A stretch of 64,000 nucleotides of DNA from NCBI RefSeq assembly GCF_001644035.1, contig NZ_LUUG01000065.1, positions 1-64,000 on the forward strand. The letters are read 5' to 3'. The notes beneath the pieces were generated by a model. It searched no databases. It worked only from the letters and a program-made list of their open reading frames with translations, and had not been told where the DNA came from. This stretch comes from Methylomonas methanica. GTDB taxonomy: Bacteria > Pseudomonadota > Gammaproteobacteria > Methylococcales > Methylomonadaceae. Both the position numbers and the translations under genes were made by a program. Position 1 is the stretch's first letter, and each line of letters begins with the position of its first letter. Shown in pieces: positions 16,117-25,298 of the stretch.

Positions 16117-18540
16117 TTAAAGTTTACAGTCGGCAAACAATCTCTCAAATTCCTGAGCTGGTAACGGCTTTGCGAACAAATAGCCTTGTCCGAAATCGCA
16201 ACCAGCAGCGGTAAGCAATTCGCGTTGGCTTGAGGTTTCTATGCCTTCGGCAATCACTTTTATTCCCAGTTTGTGAGCCATCACGATGATCGCCTCGCAT
16301 AAGGCCATGTCGTCGGAACCGATCGCCAGATTGCGGACAAAGCTCTGATCTATTTTCAGATAATCGATGTCGAACTTTTTTAGATAAGACAGCGAGGAAT
16401 AACCCGTGCCGAAATCATCCAGAGACACCTGAATACCGGCGTCGCGGAACGAAAGCAGTTGCTCGGCTACGCTGCTATTGGCATCCAGTAGCAGGCCTTC
16501 GGTAATTTCGATGACGACGCTTTGCCCCGATAGACTCAGCGCTTCCAGGCGATCCAGCCAATCGCGATGACTGTCGCGTTCATTCCGAAACTGTACCGGC
16601 GACTTATTAATACTGATCTGGAATTTTTCGTGTATCGATTGACGCCAGCGGCTGGTCTGCTCGGCGGCTTCCTGAAAAATCCAATTGCCTATACTGCTGA
16701 TCAAGCCGGTTTCTTCGGCAATCGGAATAAAATCCGCTGGGCTGATCAGGCCGCGCGTCGGATGTTGCCAGCGGATCAGCGCTTCCGCTTTACGCACCGT
16801 ATTGGTGGCCAGTTCGACGATGGGTTGGTAACACAAATAAAACTGCTGCCCGGCAAGGGCCAATCTTAAATCGTTGCTTAGCCGCAGCCGCGCCTGCGCG
16901 GATTCCTGCATGGTCGGGATGAAGAAACAATATTGATTCCGGCCCTGGCGCTTGGCGGCATACATTGCCTGGTCCGCATGTTTTAACAGGGATTTCAGGT
17001 TGTCGGCGTCGTCCGGGTAAAAAGCGATGCCGATACTGGTGGAGATATAAGCAATTTCGTTACCCAGCTGAAAACATTCGGTCATTTTCTGCAAAAGGTT
17101 GCCGGCGATGCGCTCGGCATTGGCTGGATCGCCGACATCGCTCAGGATCACAGTAAACTCGTCTCCGCCCAGGCGGGCCACGGTATCGGTTTCGCGCACG
17201 CTGGCTAAAATGCGGTGTGCGGCGATTTGCAGCAACTCGTCACCCATGTCGTGACCAAGGGTGTCGTTCACTTCTTTGAATAAGTCCAGATCGATAAACA
17301 ACAGGGCCAGGCGTTTGTGTTCGCGGTGGGCTTTTTTGATGTCTTGACTCAGTCGGTCGTAAAACATACGCCGATTCGGCAATTGGGTCAAAGGGTCGAA
17401 ATTAGCTTGTTGCCAGATGACGCCTTCGGTTTTTTTCTTTTCGGTAATGTCGGAAAACAATGCCACCCGGCGCTGCATGGTTTGCTGGGCATCGAAGATG
17501 GTATTGATGGTCAACCACTTGGCAAACAACTCGCCGTTTTTACGTTTGTCCCAGATTTCGCCCTGCCAACTGCCCTTGCTATGAATGGCTTGCCACATGG
17601 CTTCGCTGTGGCCGCCGGTGTTTAAAATGCCTATGTGTTTACCGACGACTTCATCCGATTGGTAGCCGGTAATGGTGGTGAACGCGGCGTTGATTGTCAG
17701 AATGCGGTCGTCCGAGTCTGCCAACAACATCGCTTCGCTGCTGTTTTGATAAATCAGTGCGGCCTGTTGCAGAGCTTCTTCGATGCGCTTGCGTTCACTG
17801 ATGTCGCGAGCGATAGCCAGGTTATAGCCGACGTTGGCGTATTCGAAATAATTGGCAACCACTTCTACCGGGAACAGCCGGCCATCCTTAGTTTTGTGGA
17901 TGGTTTCCAGCTTGTTCGAGCGCTTAATTTTCAGTTCTGCCCAATGCGCGGCCCAGACATGGCGTGGAAAGCAAGGGTCTACATCGAATACGCTCATCTG
18001 CAACAACTCTTGATGACTATAGCCCAAGGCCTTGCAAGATTGGTTGTTGATGTAGACGAATCCAGCGTTCTCAGTGATCAAATAAGCGCTGTCATGCATC
18101 TGGTCCATACCAAAGCTTAATTGGGCCAAACGTTTGCGGGACGTTTTTTGTTCGGTGATGTCTCGAAAACTCCAGACCCGGCCAGCCGGTTGGCCGTCCA
18201 AATATTGCGGTTGGCAATAGCTTTCAATAAAGCGGCCGTCTTTAAACTCCAGTTCACTGGCGTGCCGTTGTTTGGGGTTTTTATAAATCTCCTCGATACG
18301 GCTGAGGAAGGCTGGTGGGTCTTTCAACAGCTTCAAGGCATAGCTCAGCGATTTTTCATCGTCGCCGATCTGTAAAGAGCCTGCCGGGATGCCCCAAATC
18401 CGCATGAATTGGGGGTTGAAGGTCGCGATTTTGCCGAACAGATCGACTACCAATATAGCGTCGGTGCTGGAGTCGAGCGCGGCTTGAAGTATGGATAGCG
18501 ATTTTTGCAAACTGGCTTGTTTCTGCTTGGATTGGACCAT
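16117..18540 (-). CDS. PAS-PAS-PAS-GGDEF-EAL c-di-GMP signalling protein
   Basis: An 807-residue cytosolic protein with three PAS domains (about 15-130, 140-255, 260-375), a GGDEF domain (about 380-540) with intact LGGDEF and an RETD inhibitory site, and an EAL domain (about 555-805) with EALIRW and the DDFGTGYS loop. Both halves appear catalytically competent, so it may synthesise or degrade c-di-GMP depending on PAS-sensed cues. No membrane segments are present. Its second and third PAS regions resemble those of the MASE1 protein at 31933-34128, pointing to shared ancestry. Confidence 0.93.
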   Translation of the reverse strand: MVQSKQKQASLQKSLSILQAALDSSTDAILVVDLFGKIATFNPQFMRIWGIPAGSLQIGDDEKSLSYALKLLKDPPAFLSRIEEIYKNPKQRHASELEFKDGRFIESYCQPQYLDGQPAGRVWSFRDITEQKTSRKRLAQLSFGMDQMHDSAYLITENAGFVYINNQSCKALGYSHQELLQMSVFDVDPCFPRHVWAAHWAELKIKRSNKLETIHKTKDGRLFPVEVVANYFEYANVGYNLAIARDISERKRIEEALQQAALIYQNSSEAMLLADSDDRILTINAAFTTITGYQSDEVVGKHIGILNTGGHSEAMWQAIHSKGSWQGEIWDKRKNGELFAKWLTINTIFDAQQTMQRRVALFSDITEKKKTEGVIWQQANFDPLTQLPNRRMFYDRLSQDIKKAHREHKRLALLFIDLDLFKEVNDTLGHDMGDELLQIAAHRILASVRETDTVARLGGDEFTVILSDVGDPANAERIAGNLLQKMTECFQLGNEIAYISTSIGIAFYPDDADNLKSLLKHADQAMYAAKRQGRNQYCFFIPTMQESAQARLRLSNDLRLALAGQQFYLCYQPIVELATNTVRKAEALIRWQHPTRGLISPADFIPIAEETGLISSIGNWIFQEAAEQTSRWRQSIHEKFQISINKSPVQFRNERDSHRDWLDRLEALSLSGQSVVIEITEGLLLDANSSVAEQLLSFRDAGIQVSLDDFGTGYSSLSYLKKFDIDYLKIDQSFVRNLAIGSDDMALCEAIIVMAHKLGIKVIAEGIETSSQRELLTAAGCDFGQGYLFAKPLPAQEFERLFADCKL

Positions 18541-18661
18541 GTCTCGGCTACGCTGCTAGTACGTAAATGCTAGCAAAGGCTTATATTCAAAAAGGTTGCC
18601 TGATAAGCCTAGCCGATTCCGCCGCTGCCTGCCCCATTTTATGTCGATCAATACGAAATGC

Positions 18662-19645
18662 TTATTGCGCGGCAAAATAATACATCGCACCCAGCAAGGG
18701 GGTGCGCGGATTCAAAGCCAACTTGACCGATAATTTGGCGAGCATAGGCTGAAACCGGCCTTTGGTAACAAAAGCGTGCATGAATTCCCCGGATTCCAGC
18801 ACCGATCTGATTTTCGGACCAATGCCGCCGCCTATGAACACGCCGCCGGTAGCAAAAGCTTTCAAGGCCAGATTGCCGGCCTCCGCGCCGTAAAGCTCGG
18901 CAAACAAGCGCACGGTTTCGCGGCACAAGGGATCTTCGCCGTCCACGCCCAAGCGCGAAATCAGCGCATTGCGATCAACGCCGCGGGCTTCGGTGGCGGC
19001 GGGTACAGCGGGACAGGGCGGGGCGAAGCGCATATCGGCAAGAAAATCGTAGATATTGCTGAAGCCGATACCGGATAAAACCCGCTCACAGCTGACATGG
19101 TCCGGATAGCGGCTGCGCAAATAAACCAGCAGTTGATCTTGTTGCGGGTTTTGCGGTGCAAAATCGCAATGACCGCCTTCGGTGGCAATCGGATGATATT
19201 TTTCGCCGTCCCAATGCAGCATCGCTTCGCCGAGACCGGTGCCGGCGGCGATTACCGCGATATTGCCGGTTTGCGGCTCGGCGTTGGGATTGAGTTCGAT
19301 AAAGTCCTGTTCCTGCAAGTGCAGCATGCCGATTGCCATCGCTTCCAGGTCGTTCAACAATTTCACCCGTTCGGTGCCGAGCCGAATTTTGAGTTGCTCA
19401 CCATCCAGTAGCCACGGCAGGTTGGTGGTTTGGCAGCGTTGATTGACGACCGGGCCGGCGATGCCGAAACAGGCCGATGTCACCGTTGGGCTGTCGCACA
19501 GAAATAGATCCAGAATTTCCTCAAAAGTCTGAAATTCGCCGCTGGCAAAGGTTTGTTCCTGCAAACAGCTCAGCGTGCCGTCGGCTTGTCTGTCGAGTAA
19601 GGCCAGAACCGTTTTGGTTCCGCCGATGTCGCCGGCTAGAATCAT
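18662..19645 (-). CDS. glk: Glucokinase
   Basis: A 327-residue enzyme of the bacterial Glk family (E. coli 321 residues) that phosphorylates glucose with ATP. The phosphate loop is LAGDIGGTKT at the N-terminus, followed by FGIAGPV, LLNDLEAMA, AAGTGLGEA with the catalytic region EGGHCDF, and a late ATGGVFIGGGIGPKI. The start at 19645 has a GAGGA site immediately upstream; earlier in-frame starts add unrelated residues. It directly follows the PhK-like gene, the stop of which lies nine bases before it, so the pair forms one unit. Confidence 0.94.
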   Translation of the reverse strand: MILAGDIGGTKTVLALLDRQADGTLSCLQEQTFASGEFQTFEEILDLFLCDSPTVTSACFGIAGPVVNQRCQTTNLPWLLDGEQLKIRLGTERVKLLNDLEAMAIGMLHLQEQDFIELNPNAEPQTGNIAVIAAGTGLGEAMLHWDGEKYHPIATEGGHCDFAPQNPQQDQLLVYLRSRYPDHVSCERVLSGIGFSNIYDFLADMRFAPPCPAVPAATEARGVDRNALISRLGVDGEDPLCRETVRLFAELYGAEAGNLALKAFATGGVFIGGGIGPKIRSVLESGEFMHAFVTKGRFQPMLAKLSVKLALNPRTPLLGAMYYFAAQ

Positions 19646-19653
19646 ATGCGTCC

Positions 19654-22600
19654 TCATGAGGTTGGGGTGGCGTTGTTGAGCAGGTGAATCAAGGCATCGA
19701 GTATCGCGTTGGCCAGTGCATGCGGCGGCAACTGGTAAAACGCCTGCCAAGCCAGCGATACGCATTCTTCGTAATGGTCGCGGTATTGCGGATGCTGCTG
19801 TAGCCAGCTGATTCTGACAGCATGGCCGATTAAAATATCCGTGACCAAGGTGTCGTCGATGTAAAGGTCGGGATAATCGCGGACGATGGACGCCAACGCA
19901 CGCAACGCTTCCACGCTCAATTGCCGATACACCGGCGCCTGAATTTTGTTCAGAATATGGTTGATATGCAGCCTAAAGCTCTGCTCGCCGGCGGTCATTT
20001 GCGCCAGCATGATTTCACTATCAATCCGGCGTTTACTGTTGTATTTTTCGCCGACCATCAGGCCCTTGCAATGATGCAATAAGTCCCATACGCCGGCGAA
20101 AAATACCTCGTTCTCGCGGCCGACGCTGCCTTGCTGTTCGCGCCAGGCGTACCAGTCGTCAGCGTCGCCTCGGTCTTTCGGATTCATCGACTCGGGAAAA
20201 CGCGCCGCCGTCAGATCGCGGTGCGGGCCTTCGCAGTTAAGGGTTTCCACCTGGCCGAGCTGGTTTTCGCTGTTGTTGTAATCTTCCAGCGTTTCTTGCA
20301 GCAACTCCGCGACTTGATGCGGTGGCAGCGACAAAATGTCGCTGAAAGCTTGGTCCAGCGAGGTGCTGGTCAGGCGTTTTTGTCGAGCAATGATCAATTG
20401 CAGGATATGGCCGACTCGAATAGTGTGCATATCGGCGAACAGTTCCGGCTTTAACTTGATCAGCATCCCCAAGTAGATAATTAATTCCTGGATGATGATC
20501 TGCTGGCTGCTGTCGTTGGGGTTAAAGGTGCGGATGGTATCCAGGATTTGCCAGGAGTCGGTCGGTCTGCGCAAGGTAGCCTTGCCGCTGTAGGCGCGGC
20601 CCACGGTCAAGCCGTGTTGGCGGACCAATATTTCCGTGGCGGCTTGTTCCAGATTGATGTCGTACTTACCCACTAAGCCGGCGCAACGCCTTACGATATA
20701 CCAGGCATGGCGGTCACCCGCGCGGACATAAACTTCTTCCAGTAAATCCCGCACTAAGCAAGGTAAGCCGTCGCCATTGCGTAAGCCGGTATCGTGATCA
20801 AGGCCGTGGCGTTGGCAGAGCAAGGCCAGTGCTTCCAATTGCGCATGCAGGTTGGGATTGTTTTGCAATTGCGCGAGTAGTTGCGCGTCGTCGCCGATTT
20901 CCCATTCCGTCAACACGAAGCTGTCCAGCGCTTGCGGGGCTTGGCCGTCGAAGGCCAGTAAGTTGGCGAACGGCCGTTCCACTTCCTCCCAGCAGGCTTC
21001 GGAAAAAGTAAAATCGTGCAGATAGCCGATTTTTTCCCGGCTGGAGGTTTTCACAAAATCGGTCAACAGCCCCAGTTTTACCGGCGTGCCTTGCACATTG
21101 CCTTCACGCAGTTGGTCGATAAAACCCAGCAAAACTTGCCGGTCTTCATTGCCCAGCATGTTGTGCTTGATATTGATGACCAGCAAGGGTTGAGCGGGAT
21201 TGTCCCAATGGCGGCTGATGTAAGCCAATTCCATGCGCAGGCGTTGAATCAGCAACTGGTTGTCCATCGCAATGTAGAAGCCCTTTTGGTTCATGAACTG
21301 CGGTAGAAATAATAGGGGTTCGCCTGCCAGGACATAGAGTTTGGAGGTAGCCAGCGTGCGTAATTGCCTCAGCGGTCTGCCGCTCAGGCCGATGCGGTCA
21401 TTGCGGCCGACCTGGGTGTAGGCGTCGGCCAATTCGCTGGCATCGCGGACTTGAATAGGCGCAATCTCGGTTAAGGTTTGCGAAGGAATGCCGCGGCCGC
21501 GCAGCTCGTCTTGTACCTGTTCGTCTTCGGCTAGCAGGGCAATCTGCAAGGTGGAATCGGGATACAGGCGGGTGGCCTTGTAGCGTCCCAGCGGATCGAT
21601 GTCGTCCAGGCTGATCAAGCCGTCTTGCAGCAAGCCACCCAGGATATACAAGCTTTGCGCCCAGACCAGCGGCACGTTTTCGTTAGGGACGCGGGTTTGG
21701 CTGTGCGGGTGGCGTTTTTCGGCGTCGATAGCACTGTTCGGGACGATGTAAAGCTCCGGCAGCAACCATTGGCCGTTTTGCTCGACCAGCAGATCTTCCA
21801 GGCGGCGTCGATAATCGCAGACGCCGTCGGTATCGCCGGCAAACAGTTTGTTCAGCAATAAATAGCAGAAGAACAGCGGCCATTCGCATTCGATATCCAT
21901 GAATTGTTTCAACTCATTGGGTTCGTAGTGCAGGCGCTGATGATCTTCGATCACGGTTTGATGACCGTCCAGCAGGAAGCGCTTGCAGCCGCAGCGGCCT
22001 TGTAGTTTGTCGACGATCAGCGACTCGGTTCTTTCGCGCAGCGCTTTGTTGTCCACCGCGAACGCCGGAAAACCGGTGACGCTCAGCACTGCCGAATCGA
22101 CTTCTTTGGAGATGGATTCACGCGGCAGCAGGGCTTCCAGGGTAATGCGGGTGCGAGCGATGTCGTCACTGATCACATGGATGATCGCAGTCTGGCCGCC
22201 GTCCTTGCCGAACAGATTACAGCCGGACATCGCTTCCAGCGCCGCCTTGGCCATGCCTATCGAACTGGCGTTCAATTCGGCCAGACCGTGATTCATTTTA
22301 TTGCCGCGTTCCCAGATGCCGTAGTCCGGCGTGCGATAAGCCCGACTGACGTAATGCACCAGGTTTTGCACGAAATTAACTTCGTCGATGCTGAACACAA
22401 TCCGTAAGCCCGAGGCGGTCATCTGTGCCAGCATCAGCAGGAACAAGGAGGTGGCGTCTAGTTGCAAATGGCCCCATTCGCTGTCGCCCACCACCACTTC
22501 ACCGCTATTGGTTTTGTATTTGGCGTGCAGCGCATCCAGCGGGTCCTGGCTGTGCTTGAATTTTTCGACTTTCGCCGCTTGCCTCATCATCGCCGTTAAC

Positions 22601-22911
22601 AGGCCGCGCATCAATTTGACGACGCTTTGCTCCAGTAGATAGGTGCGTTCTTGTTGGCCGTCTACCTTGCGGTATGCCAAGCCCAAGCCCCAGGCCGCCA
22701 AAATGCTGTAGACATTGTCGCGCACCCAGGCATCGGTGTAATTGCCGTGGGTGGTGACGGCGGTGCTGGCCGGTAGCAAGCCGCTAATCCAGTCCTGGCG
22801 CTTGAGGATGATGTCTTGAACTTGCTGATAATACTGGTCGAGCGTCTCGGTTTGACTGGTCGGCATCATGTATTTAATGGATTGTGAGGTGGCGTTTAAA
22901 GAATTGGGCAC
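19654..22911 (-). CDS. Phosphorylase-kinase-alpha/beta-like GH15 family protein
   Basis: A large protein of about 1,085 residues matching the family of eukaryotic phosphorylase b kinase regulatory subunits and GH15 glucoamylases. The N-terminal half shows the (alpha/alpha)6 signature, e.g. HGNYTDAWVRDNVYSILAAWGL, SGEVVVGDSEWGHLQLDATSLFLL and RGNKMNHGLAELNASSIGMAKAAL. The C-terminal half is helical and of unknown role. Activity on glycogen or maltodextrin is inferred, consistent with glk downstream. The GTG at 22911 follows the dcd stop directly; ATG codons at 22869 and 22866 are alternatives. Confidence 0.85.
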   Translation of the reverse strand: MPNSLNATSQSIKYMMPTSQTETLDQYYQQVQDIILKRQDWISGLLPASTAVTTHGNYTDAWVRDNVYSILAAWGLGLAYRKVDGQQERTYLLEQSVVKLMRGLLTAMMRQAAKVEKFKHSQDPLDALHAKYKTNSGEVVVGDSEWGHLQLDATSLFLLMLAQMTASGLRIVFSIDEVNFVQNLVHYVSRAYRTPDYGIWERGNKMNHGLAELNASSIGMAKAALEAMSGCNLFGKDGGQTAIIHVISDDIARTRITLEALLPRESISKEVDSAVLSVTGFPAFAVDNKALRERTESLIVDKLQGRCGCKRFLLDGHQTVIEDHQRLHYEPNELKQFMDIECEWPLFFCYLLLNKLFAGDTDGVCDYRRRLEDLLVEQNGQWLLPELYIVPNSAIDAEKRHPHSQTRVPNENVPLVWAQSLYILGGLLQDGLISLDDIDPLGRYKATRLYPDSTLQIALLAEDEQVQDELRGRGIPSQTLTEIAPIQVRDASELADAYTQVGRNDRIGLSGRPLRQLRTLATSKLYVLAGEPLLFLPQFMNQKGFYIAMDNQLLIQRLRMELAYISRHWDNPAQPLLVINIKHNMLGNEDRQVLLGFIDQLREGNVQGTPVKLGLLTDFVKTSSREKIGYLHDFTFSEACWEEVERPFANLLAFDGQAPQALDSFVLTEWEIGDDAQLLAQLQNNPNLHAQLEALALLCQRHGLDHDTGLRNGDGLPCLVRDLLEEVYVRAGDRHAWYIVRRCAGLVGKYDINLEQAATEILVRQHGLTVGRAYSGKATLRRPTDSWQILDTIRTFNPNDSSQQIIIQELIIYLGMLIKLKPELFADMHTIRVGHILQLIIARQKRLTSTSLDQAFSDILSLPPHQVAELLQETLEDYNNSENQLGQVETLNCEGPHRDLTAARFPESMNPKDRGDADDWYAWREQQGSVGRENEVFFAGVWDLLHHCKGLMVGEKYNSKRRIDSEIMLAQMTAGEQSFRLHINHILNKIQAPVYRQLSVEALRALASIVRDYPDLYIDDTLVTDILIGHAVRISWLQQHPQYRDHYEECVSLAWQAFYQLPPHALANAILDALIHLLNNATPTS

Positions 22912-23478
22912 TCAAGCCTTGGGCAAGGTAACTCCGGTTTGGCCTTGGTATTTGCCGCCGCGATCCTTGTAAGAGGTTTCGCAGACTTCGTCGCCGCCGA
23001 AAAACAGCATTTGCGCGACGCCTTCGCTGGCGTAGATTTTTGCGGGCAGTGGGGTGGTGTTGGAAAATTCCAGCGTCACATGACCTTCCCATTCCGGTTC
23101 CAGTGGGGTGACATTGACGATAATGCCGCAGCGCGCGTAGGTCGATTTCCCCAGACAGATCACGAGCACATCGCGCGGAATCCGGAAAAACTCCACGGTG
23201 CGCGCCAGCGCAAACGAGTTGGGCGGAATAATGCAGACATCGGATTTCACATCCACAAAGCTGCCTTCGTCAAAGTCTTTGGGATCGACGATGGTGGAAT
23301 TGATGTTGGTGAAGATTTTAAATTCGTTGGAGCAACGGACGTCGTAGCCGTAACTGGAGGTGCCGTAAGAAATGATGCGGCCTTGCGCGGATTCACGGAC
23401 TTGCCCGGCCTGAAACGGCTCTATCATGCCGTGTTGCTCGGACATGCGGCGAATCCATTTGTCTGATTTTATGCTCAT
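22912..23478 (-). CDS. dcd: dCTP deaminase
   Basis: A 188-residue enzyme that deaminates dCTP to dUTP for thymidylate synthesis. Marks are [20 protein letters not shown], the [13 protein letters not shown] strand, the catalytic glutamate in [19 protein letters not shown] and the C-terminal [12 protein letters not shown]. The start at 23478 gives the family's normal N-terminus ([12 protein letters not shown]). The following PhK-like gene begins at the next base after the stop, suggesting co-transcription although the functions seem unrelated. Confidence 0.95.
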   Translation of the reverse strand: MSIKSDKWIRRMSEQHGMIEPFQAGQVRESAQGRIISYGTSSYGYDVRCSNEFKIFTNINSTIVDPKDFDEGSFVDVKSDVCIIPPNSFALARTVEFFRIPRDVLVICLGKSTYARCGIIVNVTPLEPEWEGHVTLEFSNTTPLPAKIYASEGVAQMLFFGGDEVCETSYKDRGGKYQGQTGVTLPKA

Positions 23479-23623
23479 GTTGCTGGTTGGGTAGGGAAAA
23501 ATAACAGAGCGTCCAAAATAGCATATTAGGGCGGAAAAATCGCTAGTTGGCTTGCCGAAAGGCCCTAATTTGTTGAGGTCTGGCGCTTGCTTGTTTTGGG
23601 TGGCGGCGTGACAAACCATCTCG

Positions 23624-23700
23624 GTAGGTCACGTTGCCGCGAAAGCGGTTACGTGACAAGCTTAAATTGTCAGGGAACGCTGCCGCGCACCCTGACCTAC
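23624..23700. repeat. Inverted pair of REP elements (BIME-like)
   Basis: A plus-strand GTAG hairpin (23624-23657, stem GTCACGT-GCCGC/GCGG-ACGTGAC) faces a minus-strand copy (23669-23700, ending in CTAC). The arrangement is that of a bacterial interspersed mosaic element. The unit resembles the single copy at 10653-10686. Confidence 0.6.
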
Positions 23701-23738
23701 AAAGATCGGCTAGTTTTATATAAATTAGAAAAAATTTA

Positions 23739-23768
23739 TTTACAAAATAAGACGACCGGTCGCATAAT
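23739..23768 (+). promoter_or_regulatory. tetR promoter with operator in the spacer
   Basis: TTTACA (23739-23744) and CATAAT (23763-23768) are separated by 18 bases, and a perfect 10-bp palindrome CGACCGGTCG (23753-23762) fills the end of the spacer. A repressor bound there would block RNA polymerase, giving autorepression. The 12-mer AGACGACCGGTC (23750-23761) recurs upstream of the DUF4242 gene. Confidence 0.65.
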
Positions 23769-23775
23769 ACAGCCC

Positions 23776-24372
23776 ATGGCGAAATTGGCACCCAAACAGC
23801 TCAAAAAAGACAAGCTCCTGGAGCAGGGCGTCAGCTTGCTGCTGGAAAAAGGCTACCACGCTACCGGCTTGAAAGAGATCCTGGATACAGTGCAAATACC
23901 CAAGGGCTCGTTTTACGCCTATTTTGAAAGCAAGGAACGCTTCGCGGCGGAAGCAATTCATCACTACATCGAGCCGTTTATTGTGCGTTTATCCGGCCAT
24001 TTGCAAGACCCGGAAACGGACGGCTTGGCGGCGTTGAAGGCTTACTATTTGGGATTGATAGCCGAGGTGGCGCAAACCGGTTTCAAGGGCGGTTGCCTGC
24101 TGGGAAACTTGATGGGCGAGATTGGCGATACCAGTCCCTTATGCCGGGATGCCTTATTGGATGCGGTCGGCAGGTATAGCGCGTTACAACAAACTGCCCT
24201 GGAGCGCGGACAAAAACAAGGTTCAGTAAGACTGGACCGCTCGGCGAAAAGCATGGCGGATTTGATCCTAAACGGCTGGCAAGGGGCCTTGTTGCGAATG
24301 AAAGTCGAACAATCGGTAGAGCCCTTGCAGGCGGTTTGCCGGGATTTGCTGGATGATTATTTTAGGGCTTGA
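23776..24372 (+). CDS. TetR-family transcriptional regulator
   Basis: A 198-residue regulator. The N-terminal helix-turn-helix is seen as LLEKGYHATGLKEILDTVQIPKGSFYAYFESKERF (about residues 20-54); the C-terminal ligand domain carries the TetR_C-type GGCLLGNLMGEIGD segment, as in AcuR/YxaF-like regulators that often sense electrophiles or aldehydes. The start at 23776 is the only one that leaves the HTH at the usual distance from the N-terminus; it lies about at the expected transcription start, so the message may be leaderless. The shared operator core suggests it controls itself and the DUF4242/mtoX genes. Confidence 0.9.
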   Translation: MAKLAPKQLKKDKLLEQGVSLLLEKGYHATGLKEILDTVQIPKGSFYAYFESKERFAAEAIHHYIEPFIVRLSGHLQDPETDGLAALKAYYLGLIAEVAQTGFKGGCLLGNLMGEIGDTSPLCRDALLDAVGRYSALQQTALERGQKQGSVRLDRSAKSMADLILNGWQGALLRMKVEQSVEPLQAVCRDLLDDYFRA

Positions 24373-24419
24373 TTGAGTTTCTGCCTTATCGAATGCTGGC
24401 GCGAAATTGGAGGTGATTT

Positions 24420-24644
24420 ATGGATGCGCAAACGATAACCGAACAGGCTTTAAAACTGGAGCCGGAAGCAAGAGCTTATATTGCGGAAATACTGATCGAA
24501 AGCCTAGATTATGAAGAGGACTTACCTGTTTCCGAGGAGTGGCGGCAAGAAATTGAAAAGCGTTGCAAGGAAATAGACGCCAATTCGGCGCTGCTGCTGG
24601 ATGGCGAACAAGTCATGGCGGAGCTAAGACAGCGCTTTTTATGA
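24420..24644 (+). CDS. Addiction-module antitoxin-like protein
   Basis: A 74-residue acidic, helical protein of the putative addiction module component family (TIGR02574-like): EQALKLEPEARAYIAEILIESLD then ISEEWRQEI-like EEWRQEIEKRCKEID and the ELRQRFL end. A very strong GGAGGTGA site precedes the ATG. Such proteins are paired with RelE/ParE toxins; here the toxin gene directly overlapping its stop is cut to 14 codons, leaving the antitoxin orphaned. Confidence 0.8.
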   Translation: MDAQTITEQALKLEPEARAYIAEILIESLDYEEDLPVSEEWRQEIEKRCKEIDANSALLLDGEQVMAELRQRFL

Positions 24645-24685
24645 AATACTTCTTGTATCCTCAGGCCCTTGGTGAGTTGGAGTAA
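24641..24685 (+). pseudogene. Truncated RelE/ParE toxin remnant
   Basis: An ATG overlapping the antitoxin stop (ATGA) starts a frame reading MKYFLYPQALGELE and then TAA. The beginning looks like the start of a RelE-family toxin (a K-x-F-x-P-x-A-L-x-E pattern), but nothing toxin-like continues in any frame. A 41-bp interspersed repeat begins 27 bases later, so a deletion or insertion probably removed the rest. Confidence 0.55.
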
Positions 24686-24712
24686 ACAATATTTTTTCTA
24701 AAAATCAAGAAT

Positions 24713-24753
24713 TTAGTGCGTAAGATGGGTTGAATGGAATGAAACCTAGCATT
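24713..24753. repeat. Direct repeat, copy A
   Basis: A 41-base segment that matches 25132-25172 with four mismatches (shared core GATGGGTTGAATG and AATGAAACC). The two copies flank an AT-rich small gene. Confidence 0.7.
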
Positions 24754-24822
24754 TACGGGTGCCTAGCTAAAAAGCATACATCTTTTGCAACATTGAGTTA
24801 GCTGGAATTTGATCAAATAACT

Positions 24823-25104
24823 ATGAGCATTTCCAAAATCATCTGTCGTGTTCAAAAGCTTGTTTTTGTTGCTGGAGATCAAAAAACTGGGTGGAGGCCT
24901 GTAGCTAATACAACTAGCGATAATACTTCATCTACACGTCTAGAATTGTTTGACATCGATATATATTTCGACGGATCAGGTTACTTGCTTTGTTATTCTA
25001 CAACTAACCAGGGACTCTATGGCGATTCTTGGCATTTGACTGAGTTTGACGCAAAACAAACTGCTTTGGAAGAATTCGGAGTTCAAATTAATGAGTGGTC
25101 ATGA
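24823..25104 (+). CDS. Hypothetical protein in AT-rich cassette
   Basis: A 93-residue protein without signal peptide or membrane segment. It has a beta-strand pattern (KLVFVAG, LELFDIDIYFDGSGYLLCYST, SWHLTEFDAKQTALEEFG) and no recognised family. The segment around it is clearly more AT-rich than the neighbouring genes and sits between two copies of a 41-bp repeat, so it is probably acquired. No good ribosome-binding site is seen ahead of the ATG, and the call is moderate. Confidence 0.5.
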   Translation: MSISKIICRVQKLVFVAGDQKTGWRPVANTTSDNTSSTRLELFDIDIYFDGSGYLLCYSTTNQGLYGDSWHLTEFDAKQTALEEFGVQINEWS

Positions 25105-25131
25105 GGTTTACCGAAGTTACTGAAGTGCGTC

Positions 25132-25172
25132 TTAGTGCGTCGGATGGGTTGAATGCAATGAAACCGAGCATT
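25132..25172. repeat. Direct repeat, copy B, followed by a hairpin
   Basis: The partner of 24713-24753. It runs into a GGCTGGGTT...AACCCAGCC hairpin (about 25183-25215) related to the inverted repeat at 40169-40247. Confidence 0.7.
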
Positions 25173-25268
25173 AAGAAGACGCCTGGCTGGGTTTCGCTTT
25201 CGCTCAACCCAGCCACCAATCGAAATAACCGCTGCCCACCCGGCAGCATTTTTTAACGCCGGCAAATT

Positions 25269-25280
25269 AGACGACCGGTC
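25269..25280. promoter_or_regulatory. Operator-like site shared with tetR
   Basis: The 12-mer AGACGACCGGTC is identical to the site inside the tetR promoter (23750-23761); flanking bases are also similar (AATTAG here, AATAAG there). It contains the palindrome GACCGGTC and lies 18 bases before the DUF4242 start codon, just ahead of the AGGAGG ribosome-binding site, where a bound repressor would block transcription. Confidence 0.65.
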
Positions 25281-25298
25281 ATTTATTAGGAGGTCATC

